NCBI GenBank assembly: GCA_002077045.2
Contig: KZ111179.1
Coordinates: 70,004 to 134,003, forward strand
Source of the DNA: Rachicladosporium sp. CCFEE 5018
Taxonomy: Eukaryota; Ascomycota; Dothideomycetes; Cladosporiales; Cladosporiaceae
Length of the DNA: 64,000 bases
Direction: 5' to 3'
Both the position numbers and the translations under genes were made by a program. Positions within the stretch are counted from its first letter, which is position 1, and the number at the start of each line of letters is the position of its first letter. The notes beneath the pieces are model-generated. The model was not told the DNA's origin. It searched no databases and was given only the letters and a program-made list of their open reading frames with translations. This document shows positions 54,850-64,000 of the stretch, in pieces.

Positions 54850-55411
54850 ATGAATCATCCCAGGAATCGTCAGCAGCGACTTCCTCGCCAAGATCAAGAC
54901 CCTACGCGAAGAAATGACCGGTCATATGCCCCACGCCCGAGCACCAGCTCGGTCCCCAATGTGCAACAAGTCACTCGCGGGGCAGCAGTCTCGATCATTC
55001 TCAAGGAGGACCAGCCTACTGGCAGAGAGGTACAAGGCACTGTCCAAGACCTTTTGACTCGTGGCAATCACCCTCGAGGCATTAAAGTCAGACTGGCTGA
55101 TGGTCGAGTGGGCAGAGTGCAGAAGATGAGTGGCGCAGCTCAGTCAGCACCGCAGGTCGCACAAGCACCTGTCTCAGCACCGACGAACTACCGACGAGAG
55201 GGCGCGGCCTTGCCATGGACGAGAGATGTCAGGTTCGATGAGTATGAGGCATCACCTGTTCGGACATTCTTCGATTTTCCTGCCAGCCGAGATGCGGAAT
55301 GAGAGCACAGTACCTACTAACACCACTCCAACGGCGAAGTGTTCGATCTGTGGAGAGTTTGAGGGCGACGAGGTTGCAGTCTCACGTCACGTCGACGAGC
55401 ATCTGAGTTGA
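54850..55411 (+). pseudogene. DUF2196 (YwbE-like) plus zinc-finger gene, copy C, frameshifted
   Basis: Same protein as 16210-16770 up to FDF, where a run TCGATTTTCC has one T more than copy B (at about 55274-55277). Translation then ends in PASRDAE at 55302, losing the CSICGEF-x-HVDEH finger, which persists intact in the next frame to 55411. The DUF2196 core is undamaged, so a truncated product is possible. An in-frame ATG at 54772 adds 26 residues not found in copy B. Confidence 0.8.
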
Positions 55412-55934
55412 TCAAGCGGAGTCGGGTTGGCACCCAAATATGCGGTTCTGGTCTTTGTCTATGGAGGGTCCATCACTGAACCTACCGCTTGATCGCAGGT
55501 CGCACAAAACTGGTCGCCGTTTTGGCTGCGGTCTCCCGGGCCGTGCATACCAACGTGGTGATCCGGAAGGCGCTAGTACTTTCGATGCGTTCGCCTCTGG
55601 GTAGATGCATCTAGCTGATGCAAGCGTAGCTATCGGCTTGTATTTACTGATTGGTCGCTTCTGACAGCATGTCTCACGTGGCGAGACACTACTCAGCATC
55701 AAGGCTATCTACTGAAGTCTGTGGTCGCAACGCGTGAAGGAGTGCACTCTGCGTGCAAAGTATCGTCGATACACTCAGCAACTTTGCACGAGCGAAGTCA
55801 GTCCTTACTACCTGGTTCTCGATATTTTGGACTCTTCGTAGTGGAATCAGTCATAGCTAGTAAGCTCCGTCTACGATCGTGCAAGCAGCCGAAGTGCTGA
55901 CCCTCTCCCTGGCTCTGGTTTTCGGGATTGATGC
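55412..55934. other. Spacer before relic gene, copy C
   Basis: Collinear with 16771-17293; nothing additional recognised. Confidence 0.4.
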
Positions 55935-56597
55935 ATGCTACACGATCTGCACGAAGCCCTGTGAGAAAATATCGTAGGTCCCTATCATACACAGGCCGAA
56001 GCTTTACGGACGTACGGTCTAGAACCCAATGGCACTTACGACAACATACGACCAGCAACTGCCGCCCAAGATTCGGCTTGGATGTTCGTTCTGCAATGCA
56101 CCTTAGCGAGGCATGGCACTCGTTTTGACAGCTGTGCCGGATGTATGCAGCCGGCGGAAGACATGGAACGAACGCCGTTGGACGTCCTGTGGAAGTCCAC
56201 CAGGATCATTGCAGTCAGAGTAGTGGCTTGCAGCCGTTGGCCGACTTCTGCTGCACGTCATATTCCCAATGCCAATTCTAGATGATCCAACTTTCCCAAG
56301 AGCCCGGTTTCCCAAGCTTCTGCAAATGACACAGGACGCTCGCAGTGGCCTCTTAGCAGCTCTGACGCCGAATGTCAGGGCTGGGCCCTGCGAGCTTCTG
56401 GGCCGTACGATGTAGACCTCCTGTCTCTGTTGGCAACGCCCACTGGAGCTACCGGTCCGGCATCACCGGCAAAGACTGATACATCTGCACGCTCCAGCGG
56501 AGCGGACACGCGCTACCTTCCCCGTACTTACCCTCGAGTGCCAAACGCCTTTGCAACAGCACGCTCACGGAACGAGCCCGTTGTGGAGGTTAGTTGA
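55935..56597 (+). pseudogene. Relic protein gene with in-frame stops, copy C
   Basis: The same 663-base frame as 17294-17956. Here the TAC and CAA codons that are stops in copy B are intact, giving a continuous stretch from about codon 12 to codon 116. A TGA replaces a CGA codon early (near 55965), and the later TGA shared with B remains. Different lesions in each copy plus one in common indicate decay that began before the copies separated and continued after. Family not recognised. Confidence 0.55.
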
Positions 56598-57188
56598 CTG
56601 TGAGCGACAGTCAGTATACAAAGAGCTGCGGCCGAATCTCACACTGATATACAATCCCCCTTTCATAGCTTCGTAATATCTCATACCTCTGGTGGAAAGA
56701 CTGCTTGCGTTGTGTCATTGTGTCTTGCTCGCCGGCGGCTATTGCATCATACTCCTGTCATTTGTCTCGCTCTTTTAACACATCAACACCTAATCACGTG
56801 CCTCATACAAAGGTTCTACTTCGCAGTCGGAGGGAGAGGTCTGACCGCTGGCAATACCATACAACCCTCGCGAAACATCTCGTCTACCCTGATCTGCTCG
56901 TATCCGGACTGGAGCTGGTAGTATCTACGACCATCTCAGCCTTGACCATCAAGCGTTCATGCCAAGCAGAGGGAAGGTACTTCGCTTTCTCGACTTGCAG
57001 CAAGTGCGACTCACCGCCTACCAGAGCTCCACTAGCACGCATACACCCTGCGCAGTGCACCTGTCCGTCAACGTGTTCACGGTCGCTATCCAGATCGATC
57101 TGTACAACGACATTCTCCAACAGACTCTGGGCTGAGGCAACTCGCACACCGCAGCCAAACCAACCCCACCTGCAGCTCCACCGCTACA
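56598..57188. other. Leader region of Myb-like gene, copy C
   Basis: Collinear with 17957-18545. The TATA-like element is altered to TATACAAAG at about 56615. Confidence 0.4.
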
Positions 57189-58757
57189 ATGCAGTACGCA
57201 CAGCCGCATTGCTGTCAATGTCAACAGCATCATCGCCCTCAGCATGCGGATGTGGCGGTGAACCAGAGCCACGCGCACAATAACACCTTCCCCTCCTACC
57301 TCCAAACGCAACTCGCAAACTGGCGTCCGTTCGACAGTCAACAACATCCGCCACCTCCACTCCAGCAGCTGCCGTCGCGAGCATACTCGATACACGTTGG
57401 TCATCAGCAAGCAACAATGGACGCGAAGCCTGCCATCTCCGGACATCTAGCGGCCCCAGCTTTGAACGAACAACATCCTCATCAGTCAAGCTACCCTGCA
57501 CCATATCACAACGGACGCTCATACTCCTTTCAGTCGGTCTCCGAGCATGCACATGCGCAGCCTGAGTTCTTCAACGACAATTTCCACTACCATCGCCCGC
57601 AAGAAGCAGCGTTGTACAACCCACAATATCATCAACATCATCTGCAACACTGGAGTCACAAGGTCTCTACCGTCCCTACAATGCCTAATATGGCGCCACA
57701 TGGCCTGCCTCACCGGGTCTCTACCGAATCACTTCGCAAGGACGCATCTCTCGCTCCGCCGTTGTCGCCACTCACCCGCTGGGTGACGAACGTTGACACC
57801 TCTCAGTACGAGATCATCGGCTCCGAGGACCTCAAGCGCGGCTCATTCGCAGCATTCGACGAAGACGACGACATTGCTACCTCACCAACGACCGTGGATA
57901 CCAACAGCTCGGGTCCCTTCACTCCTGCCGGCTCCGATTTCGGCAGCTTTGAAACGGCTCAGCCACGTACATGGACCGAGTTGAGTACGAGCTTTGGCTC
58001 GCAGGCCTCCGATATGTTCAGCCTCTCGCATGGTCTGCCATTTCACCCAGTCAATCATCTTGGAGCGCGGAAGAGCTCTGCTACAGATTACATGACTGGC
58101 GCTGCACCGCCCGGGCACCCATCGACCCACTATATGAATCAGCCTGTTGCGTCGTACCCCATGATCGATACCGCCATCCCTCGCACTATCACGACCGCCA
58201 CTCTCAGAGGCCTCCACCGCATCCCCATGATCGATGACATCGAGGAGCCGTCCAACGGTAACGCAACCAACACCTCCACCGTCGTCGACATCTCTGCTCA
58301 AGAAGAGGAAGAGTACAACAAGGCTCTCGAGGACTGCCGTCGCAAGGACGACTACCTCCTCGCAATGCGCAACAAAGGCTACTCCTACCGTGAGATCAAG
58401 CGCCGTGGCAAGTTCCGCGAAGCTGAGTCGACTCTTCGTGGGCGTGTGCGTGTTTTGACGAAAGATAAGTCTGAGAGGGTGAGGCGGCCGGAGTGGACTG
58501 GGATGTGAGTCCTCCACTGCTACTAAGTTGGCTTGTGCGTAGTGCTGACTCGTACCTTACAGATCCGCCTCCTCCACCGTGGGATTGCCCACCATCAGAA
58601 GCGGATGGAGCTCGGTAAGCAAGGTCGCACTCGCGATGGCAAGTTACCGTGGAAGCGCATCTCGGTCTGGATCAAGGAGCACGGTGGTAGCTATCTCTTT
58701 GCTCCAGCCACGTGTGCCAAGAAGTGGGAGGAAGTCGAGGTTGGAGACGAGGAGTAG
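57189..58757 (+). pseudogene. Myb/SANT-like gene, copy C, disrupted at the splice junction
   Basis: Closely matches 18546-20118. At the end of exon 1 four bases are missing (ACTGGGATGTGAG against ACTGAGGGAGATGTGAG). Unspliced, the frame stops at TGA 58506-58508 after 439 residues; spliced at the same GT, exon 2 is read in the wrong frame. Either way the second half of the DNA-binding domain (IRLL to CAKKWEE) is lost, although its codons survive at about 58562-58757. A dominant-negative or partly functional product cannot be excluded. Confidence 0.8.
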
Positions 58758-59097
58758 TATTGTCACTCTTCGGCCTGGCGTTGACTACTGCTTGTCGGGA
58801 AGGCCCGAGGGGTGCTTACCGGGAAACATTGTACTGATACTGACAGCATAAAGTTTGGCGACTTGGCGTGCATGGCACGAGAGTATGGGCGGTCTTGGAG
58901 ACGGAGACATCACTGTCACACACTGTCTTTACAGCACTAGATATGATAACGCGAGCATCATGAAATGAGATGAAAACTTTTGGTCGGGCGTCTTGCTTCA
59001 CTGTTGTACATTACTTTGTTTAAGCTCAAGCGCTCACCCGCCACTGAGTCACCTGCAATTCTCATTCGCCTTGTAGTTCTCACTATTGCCCGTTTGC
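58758..59097. other. Intergenic between converging genes, copy C
   Basis: Collinear with 20119-20462; no feature seen. Confidence 0.45.
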
Positions 59098-60495
59098 TCA
59101 ATGCGCCACATGCCACAAGTAATCCCGCAGCGGCACATCCCTCAGCATCGCCTCCATGATTGTGCCCTCCATTTCAATCTGCACCTCCCACCAACCATTC
59201 CCCTCACTCTTTGGCAGTATCACTGCCTCCTTCGATCCTACACCTCTGCCCACCTTCCTCACACATACTGGCATCCCTAGTCCCAACCCCAAATCGCACT
59301 CAGTGCCTCCCAACTCAGGCTGACAAGCAGTGAAGTCCGTCACGATGAAGTCCGCCGTCGCTTCATCCTCAGCAGCGCCAGGATCATCATTGAGTAATGC
59401 GATCCTCGAGCGAACGATACGCTCTGATGCAGCCGCCAGCCTTGCCTCGTGAATGACAATGGCTGTCTTTTCGATCTCGAAGGGATCGTATCGGCCAGCC
59501 AGCGAGAGCGCGCTCTCGAACGCTGTTGCAGTGATGGTAGCGTTGCCGAAATAGTCTTCGCTGAGTGACACGGCTGCGCGGATGTCGACTCCGAAGGAGA
59601 TGCTGCACTTGGCAGACTCAGGGTATGTCGAGTGAGGTGGGTATTTCGCACGTGCGAATGCACGCCAAAGGATTGCGATCAAGACGTCCTTATCAGTGAC
59701 CGTGGCTTCTTTGCCATTGTGGATCAGGCGTGAATTGATCATTTCGGTCAATGTCGTGATGTTCTGTAGCTTAAAGCCTAGAATTGCTGTTCGATTGTTC
59801 GCCGCTTCGGAGCTGAGAGTCATCGCATTAGTCAATTGCTCTAGCTGTACCGAGTCGGTGTGAAGTGTCTGATGCTGCTGTGCTGTTCTAGTGTGCTGCT
59901 GCTGCTCTAGTCTCACTGTCATGGCCTTAGCGAAGAAAGCTGTCGCTCCGTTGGACTGCGAAAGAATCGCACGGCGATTCGTCGTCTCAGCAGCCTCTTC
60001 CTGCAAGTCCTCGAGAGACAGCGTACGGGTTCCGAGGCCTTCAGACATCTCGTGAACAATGGTACCAATGCCTAGATAGTCCGCAACACGGCTGTGTACG
60101 TACACGACCAGTAGAAGACCGCCAGCAAGCCAGTTGGCCTGTACGGTGAAGATCGGACTCACATTTTCATCAGCTGAGTCGCTAAGTGGTGTCAGGTGCC
60201 CCGATGCGAAGTAGTGTGCCGGCATGCCCGCCCTGGAAATCGCTTCCAAGTCCATCGTGCTGTCCGTGACATGGATGACAGAGAACTTGTTAATATGCTG
60301 TAATGTCATCGATGCGATGCCATCTTCAACGACGCCGGCCAGCACTGGTAGCTGCGTTACCAGCCGATGCAGCCTTTGATCGACCGTCACCTTCGTCGTC
60401 GCGATCTTATCGTTGAAGAGGAAGACGAAGCCACATCGCCTATAATGATTCGGAGCAAAGCGGTCTAGTGTTGACAGCTTGATAGTGGATGTCAT
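59098..60495 (-). CDS. BAHD/trichothecene-acetyltransferase-like acyltransferase, intact copy C
   Basis: Single exon, 465 residues, of the CoA-dependent acyltransferase superfamily that includes fungal trichothecene 3-O-acetyltransferase and plant BAHD enzymes. Supporting features are the two-lobe size, the central HSRVADYLGIG segment near residue 134 that aligns with HHxxxDGxG, a middle NITTLTEMI region, and the late CDLGLGLGMPVCVRK segment, which corresponds to the structural DFGWG-type motif. The catalytic His of HxxxD appears to be Ser135 (H134-S-R-V-A-D139), and copy B has the same. Activity is therefore uncertain. Substrate unknown; no secondary-metabolite cluster surrounds it. Confidence 0.78.
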   Translation of the reverse strand: MTSTIKLSTLDRFAPNHYRRCGFVFLFNDKIATTKVTVDQRLHRLVTQLPVLAGVVEDGIASMTLQHINKFSVIHVTDSTMDLEAISRAGMPAHYFASGHLTPLSDSADENVSPIFTVQANWLAGGLLLVVYVHSRVADYLGIGTIVHEMSEGLGTRTLSLEDLQEEAAETTNRRAILSQSNGATAFFAKAMTVRLEQQQHTRTAQQHQTLHTDSVQLEQLTNAMTLSSEAANNRTAILGFKLQNITTLTEMINSRLIHNGKEATVTDKDVLIAILWRAFARAKYPPHSTYPESAKCSISFGVDIRAAVSLSEDYFGNATITATAFESALSLAGRYDPFEIEKTAIVIHEARLAAASERIVRSRIALLNDDPGAAEDEATADFIVTDFTACQPELGGTECDLGLGLGMPVCVRKVGRGVGSKEAVILPKSEGNGWWEVQIEMEGTIMEAMLRDVPLRDYLWHVAH

Positions 60496-61417
60496 TGCGC
60501 TGCTTGTGCTGTGACTATTGTCGATGCCGCACTTCGTTCTTATGATGTTGGGGATAATGGAAAGAGAAGAGAAAGTGAACTCTCACAGATCTGTGCATCG
60601 CCATCGTACATCTGTGGCCTGCCGACCACGATCAGGTGACGCGAGGCCATGTGCAAACATGTGCCAGCATTGACTGCTTGATGTTGCTAATTACATGTGA
60701 CAGATCTTACAGAAATGTCGTGAGGTTCTAGAGAACGGACGGAAGGCGCGCTGGAAAAATGACATCGACCATGCCTTACATCGGCTAGTTGGCGTCTAGG
60801 GACGTCTGCTCCAGCAGGATTCTCGAACGTCAAAGATATGTTGACCGCTCAATGTACCGGGCGGATCCTGTGCGGGACTGGAGCAGAACAGAGGACCATG
60901 CACTGCATATCAGCATGTAGGACCCCAAGTGTCCGCGCTTTGGTCGAGGAGGCCGCCGTTGCATTCGCTGATGCCCTGCAGCTTGATGTTCCATTGTGGT
61001 CTCCGTGGTCGCCTTACAATGGCTGGTGCCTTCGCTGGCGAGCAAAGCCAACACTCTCATGTACCGGGCAGTGTTGACTCGACGCCTGTGCATATTGCCC
61101 TCGGGCATGGAACGGCAATGTCCTTGACGATGCGTGGTCGCACTAGCAAGATCGGAGGGGGAAATGGAGTGAGGTCGATGGTCCTTCTTGGCACATTCAG
61201 TCTACCGCTGGCCATGACATTTAGCCTGAGCTGCCCGCCAGCCCCACTTCCATCGTGTACAATGCCAATGCGGATGCATGCTAATGTCGGTTTTGAGCAG
61301 TAAAGAATGCTAATGTCAGTGTCTGCTTGTGGAGTCGTACGTGAGAGGCTCTGCTGCAACGACACTTTCGACTGAAATTAAGACTGGGAAACCGGCCCAG
61401 TAGATCAATCTCACAAG
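60496..61417. other. Intergenic, acyltransferase to xylulokinase, copy C
   Basis: Shared divergent promoter interval collinear with 21862-22779. No conserved ORF. Confidence 0.5.
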
Positions 61418-63392
61418 ATGGCCGGAACCGAGGATTTGTATTTGGTAAGATCGCATGAACCCATATACTGCTCAAGAGACTGACGGCAGACATAGGGGTT
61501 CGACTTGTCCACTCAGCAGCTCAAGTGTACGTTCATTCGTTCTTGCGGTGCTGAATACATTCGCTGACCCTTGACAGGCGCTGCGGTCAGCTCCGACCTG
61601 AAACTCAAGCATGAGGCGAAGGTTGACTTCGATGCCGACTTCGGCAAGAAGTATGGTATCGAGAAGGGTGTTTTGACGAACCCAAGCGAAGGCGAAGTCT
61701 TTGCCCCGACCGCGATGTGGCTGGAAGCTGTCGACTTGGTCTTGCAACGCATGCGAGAGCAAGGTCTCGACTTTGGCAAGATCAAGGGTCTGTCTGGAGC
61801 TGGTATGCAGCACGGCACTGTCTTCTGGTCGAAAGAAGCAGAGAGTCTCTTGAGCAACCTCGATGCGAAGAAGACGCTTTTGGAGCAACTACAGACTGAG
61901 AAGACAAGTGCATTCGCTCATCCGCACAGTCCGAATTGGCAGGATGCCAGCACCCAGATCCAGTGCGATGAGTACGATGCAGTACTGGGCGATCCTGAAA
62001 CTTTGGCGAAAGTGACTGGCAGCAAAGCACATCACGTACGTCGACCGAGACTCGCCTGAGGGGGTTGTACTGACGATCTGGCAGCGATTCAGCGGACCCC
62101 AGATCAAGCGCTTTCGGACGAAGTACCCCGACCACTACGAGAACGTTTCGCGGATCTCACTCGTCTCGTCATTTCTGGCCTCCGTCTTCCTCGGCAAGGT
62201 CGCACCCATCGACATAAGCGATGTCACTGGGATGAACCTCTGGGATATCAACAAGGGACAGTGGCACGACACGCTGCTCGAGCTTGCTGCCGGAAGCAAA
62301 GACGGTGCAGCGGACCTGAAGCAGAAACTCGGCCACGTTCCAGAAGACGGTGGCGAGAAGTTCGGCAGCATCAGCGACTACTTCGTCAAACGGTACGGAT
62401 TCCCGAGTGATGCTAAGATTATCGCATTCACTGGCGACAACCCAGCGACTATCTTGGCTTTACCTTTACGATCATCCGATGCGATGGTGTCGCTCGGCAC
62501 AAGCACGACGTTCCTCATGAGCACCTCAACGTACAAGCCAGCTGGTGCATACCACTTCATGAACCATCCGACTACTGCGGGGCTCTATATGTTCATGCTG
62601 TGCTACAAGAACGGCGGCCTCGCTCGAGAACAGATCCGAGATCAATTCAATACTTCAGCAACGCACCCAGCGAACTGGGACACCTTCAATGATACCGCTC
62701 TAAGCACTTCTTTGGTCTCGCAACAGGGTAAGGACAGCGCAATGCGCCTCGGGCTATACTTTCCTCGTCCAGAAATCGTCCCGAACGTCCGCGCAGGTCA
62801 GTGGCGATACTCTTACACGCCAGGCACCGGTGAGATCAAAGAAGTTGCAGCAGACTTCCTGCCTGATGACGCCCGCAATATCGTCGAATCGCAAATGCTA
62901 TCGCTGCGATTACGCTCGTTTCCTCTTGTGCAAGCCGAGACCAACACAACAACTGGGGTCGAGCTGCCACCACAGCCACGCCGTGTGTACCTCGTCGGTG
63001 GAGGCAGCGCTAACAATGCAATCGCGAAAATCTGCGGCGAAGTGCTTGGGTCGCATGATGGCGTCTACAAGCTCGATATCGGCGGCAATGCTTGTGCTCT
63101 TGGCTCAGCCTACAAAGCGATCTGGGGCGTTGAGCGAAAGCAGGGTCAGACGTTTGAAGATCTCATCGGGTCTCGTTGGGATGAGAAGCAGTTCACGAAG
63201 ACAGTCGCGGACGGCTACCAAAAGGGGACTTTCGAGACTTACGGTGAGGCTGTCAAAGGATTCGAGAAAATGGAGCAGATTGTCATAGGTGAGGTTGGCG
63301 AGGGCAAGAAGCAAGCTAGCGGAGGTGTCTTCATGGCGAGTGACACTGATGCTGGCGCCGCTGCCAGATCAAAGAGAGGTGAGTTCATCTAG
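61418..63392 (+). CDS. xkiA: D-xylulose kinase, copy C
   Basis: Exons 61418-61444, 61496-61526, 61578-62035 and 62085-63392 give 607 residues, the same exon lengths (27, 31, 458 and 1308) as copy B. All kinase landmarks listed for copy B are kept. Differences are scattered, mostly conservative or synonymous, with a cluster near SLVSQQGKDSA where B has SRKDKDDK. Both copies being intact implies continued selection on each, or a recent origin. Confidence 0.95.
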
Positions 63393-63632
63393 ACTTGCGC
63401 CCCAACGGCTTGGTCGGAGGCCTTACGAGCTAGCAGGCCCGAACGATTAGGCCATGTACGTGCCGATGCTACTACGTGGTCAGTAAGATTGTCGTGATCA
63501 CTATTCCGTAGCTGTTCGCGGTACCTCATCGAATCTTGCACTGCGATGTCCCTGTCAATCGTATCGCCACTGTGTTCACGGAGGCGCGGCGGACGAAGGG
63601 TCCCGAACCTTACCCTTTGTATCGTGAGCAGC

Positions 63633-64000
63633 TCATCCGCCACCTTCCAGCGTAGCGATTTGCTTCGCAAGCTGAACCATGAAGGGCTGTCCACTCGCCA
63701 TGTGACTCGCTACATTGAAGGTGTTAGTATCAGTATGTGCGCTCGAGCTGTGGCGTCGTTCTGTACCCTTCGATCCCCATGCAGTGCATCTCCCATTGCC
63801 ACCGACCTCCTCCACCTTGTAGGCCGCAGGCAAAGGCTTGTTGCCGCCGCTCAAGAAGGTCTTGACGTCTGCTGTGTTGAAGCCATTGACCGCAACCTGA
63901 CTTCGCTCCTCCTGTTGCGCGTTCACCGTACTAGACTCGGGCCGGCCATTGCTAGATGACGGTCCCCGATCCCTGCTCTCACTTGAACGTTGCGCCCAGG
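63633..64000 (-). CDS. Small conserved fungal protein, copy C, cut by window edge
   Basis: Last exon 63633-63709, a 57-nt intron (63710-63766) and the main exon from 63767 past the window end. Keeps AVNGFNTADVKTFL, AAYKV, AWGSK and the MASGQPF-x-VQLAKQIA tail. Counterpart of 29118-29690. It lies directly after xylulokinase here because the niaD segment is absent. Confidence 0.7.
   Translation of the reverse strand, partial: WAQRSSESRDRGPSSSNGRPESSTVNAQQEERSQVAVNGFNTADVKTFLSGGNKPLPAAYKVEEVGGNGRCTAWGSKGTERRHSSSAHTDTNTFNVASHMASGQPFMVQLAKQIATLEGGG

Larger units (their letters stand above)
53897..64000. repeat. Segmental duplication, copy C
   Basis: Collinear counterpart of block B in the same orientation. 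It continues past the right edge. It lacks the niaD segment between xylulokinase and the small conserved gene. Confidence 0.95.

Overview
The window is nuclear DNA of a filamentous ascomycete. Genes are compact, with 50-150 nt GT-AG introns. Content includes a fungal microbial-type opsin, a Zn2Cys6 regulator, niaD, a cytochrome P450, a DUF3632 protein, UTP4, PNG1, NBS1, SAR1 and xylulokinase. The gene set suits Dothideomycetes. Two diverged, collinear copies of one block suggest a duplicated or hybrid genome, as known for some black yeasts; the species assignment is inference only.

Layout. 1-3340: a degenerate tandem array with a ~105-bp higher-order unit. An ACGCAA/ACGCAG anchor recurs at alternating 42- and 63-bp steps, all multiples of 21 bp. 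3.5-14.1 kb: aldehyde dehydrogenase, rhodopsin, a three-RPEL protein, a frameshifted Zn2Cys6 factor and a monoacylglycerol-lipase-like hydrolase. 14.4-15.7 kb: SAR1 on the minus strand, broken by a 100-N gap whose two sides overlap by 424 identical bases. 15.2-24.8 kb (block B): SAR1 5' end, a DUF2196 (YwbE-like) plus zinc-finger protein, a relic gene, a Myb-like regulator, a dead BAHD-type acyltransferase and xylulokinase. 25.5-28.8 kb: niaD inside a segment bounded by ~170-bp direct repeats, absent from the other copy. 29-53.8 kb: a small conserved protein, P450, an unknown acidic protein, a G1 cyclin with a long leader, UTP4, PNG1, a small basic protein, a DUF3632 protein, tRNA-Asp and a truncated NBS1. 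After a second 100-N gap, 53.9-64 kb (block C) repeats block B collinearly without niaD.

The two blocks have decayed differently. The acyltransferase is intact only in C. The DUF2196/zinc-finger and Myb genes are intact only in B. Xylulokinase is intact in both. The relic gene carries different stop codons in each. Both scaffold joins start from the same 424-bp identical sequence, so the order A-gap-B-gap-C is an assembly hypothesis rather than proven tandem arrangement.

Almost all genes are housekeeping or metabolic and independent; no biosynthetic cluster is evident. The most unusual object is the phased repeat array at the left edge. The most informative genomic signal is the B/C duplication with differential gene loss.
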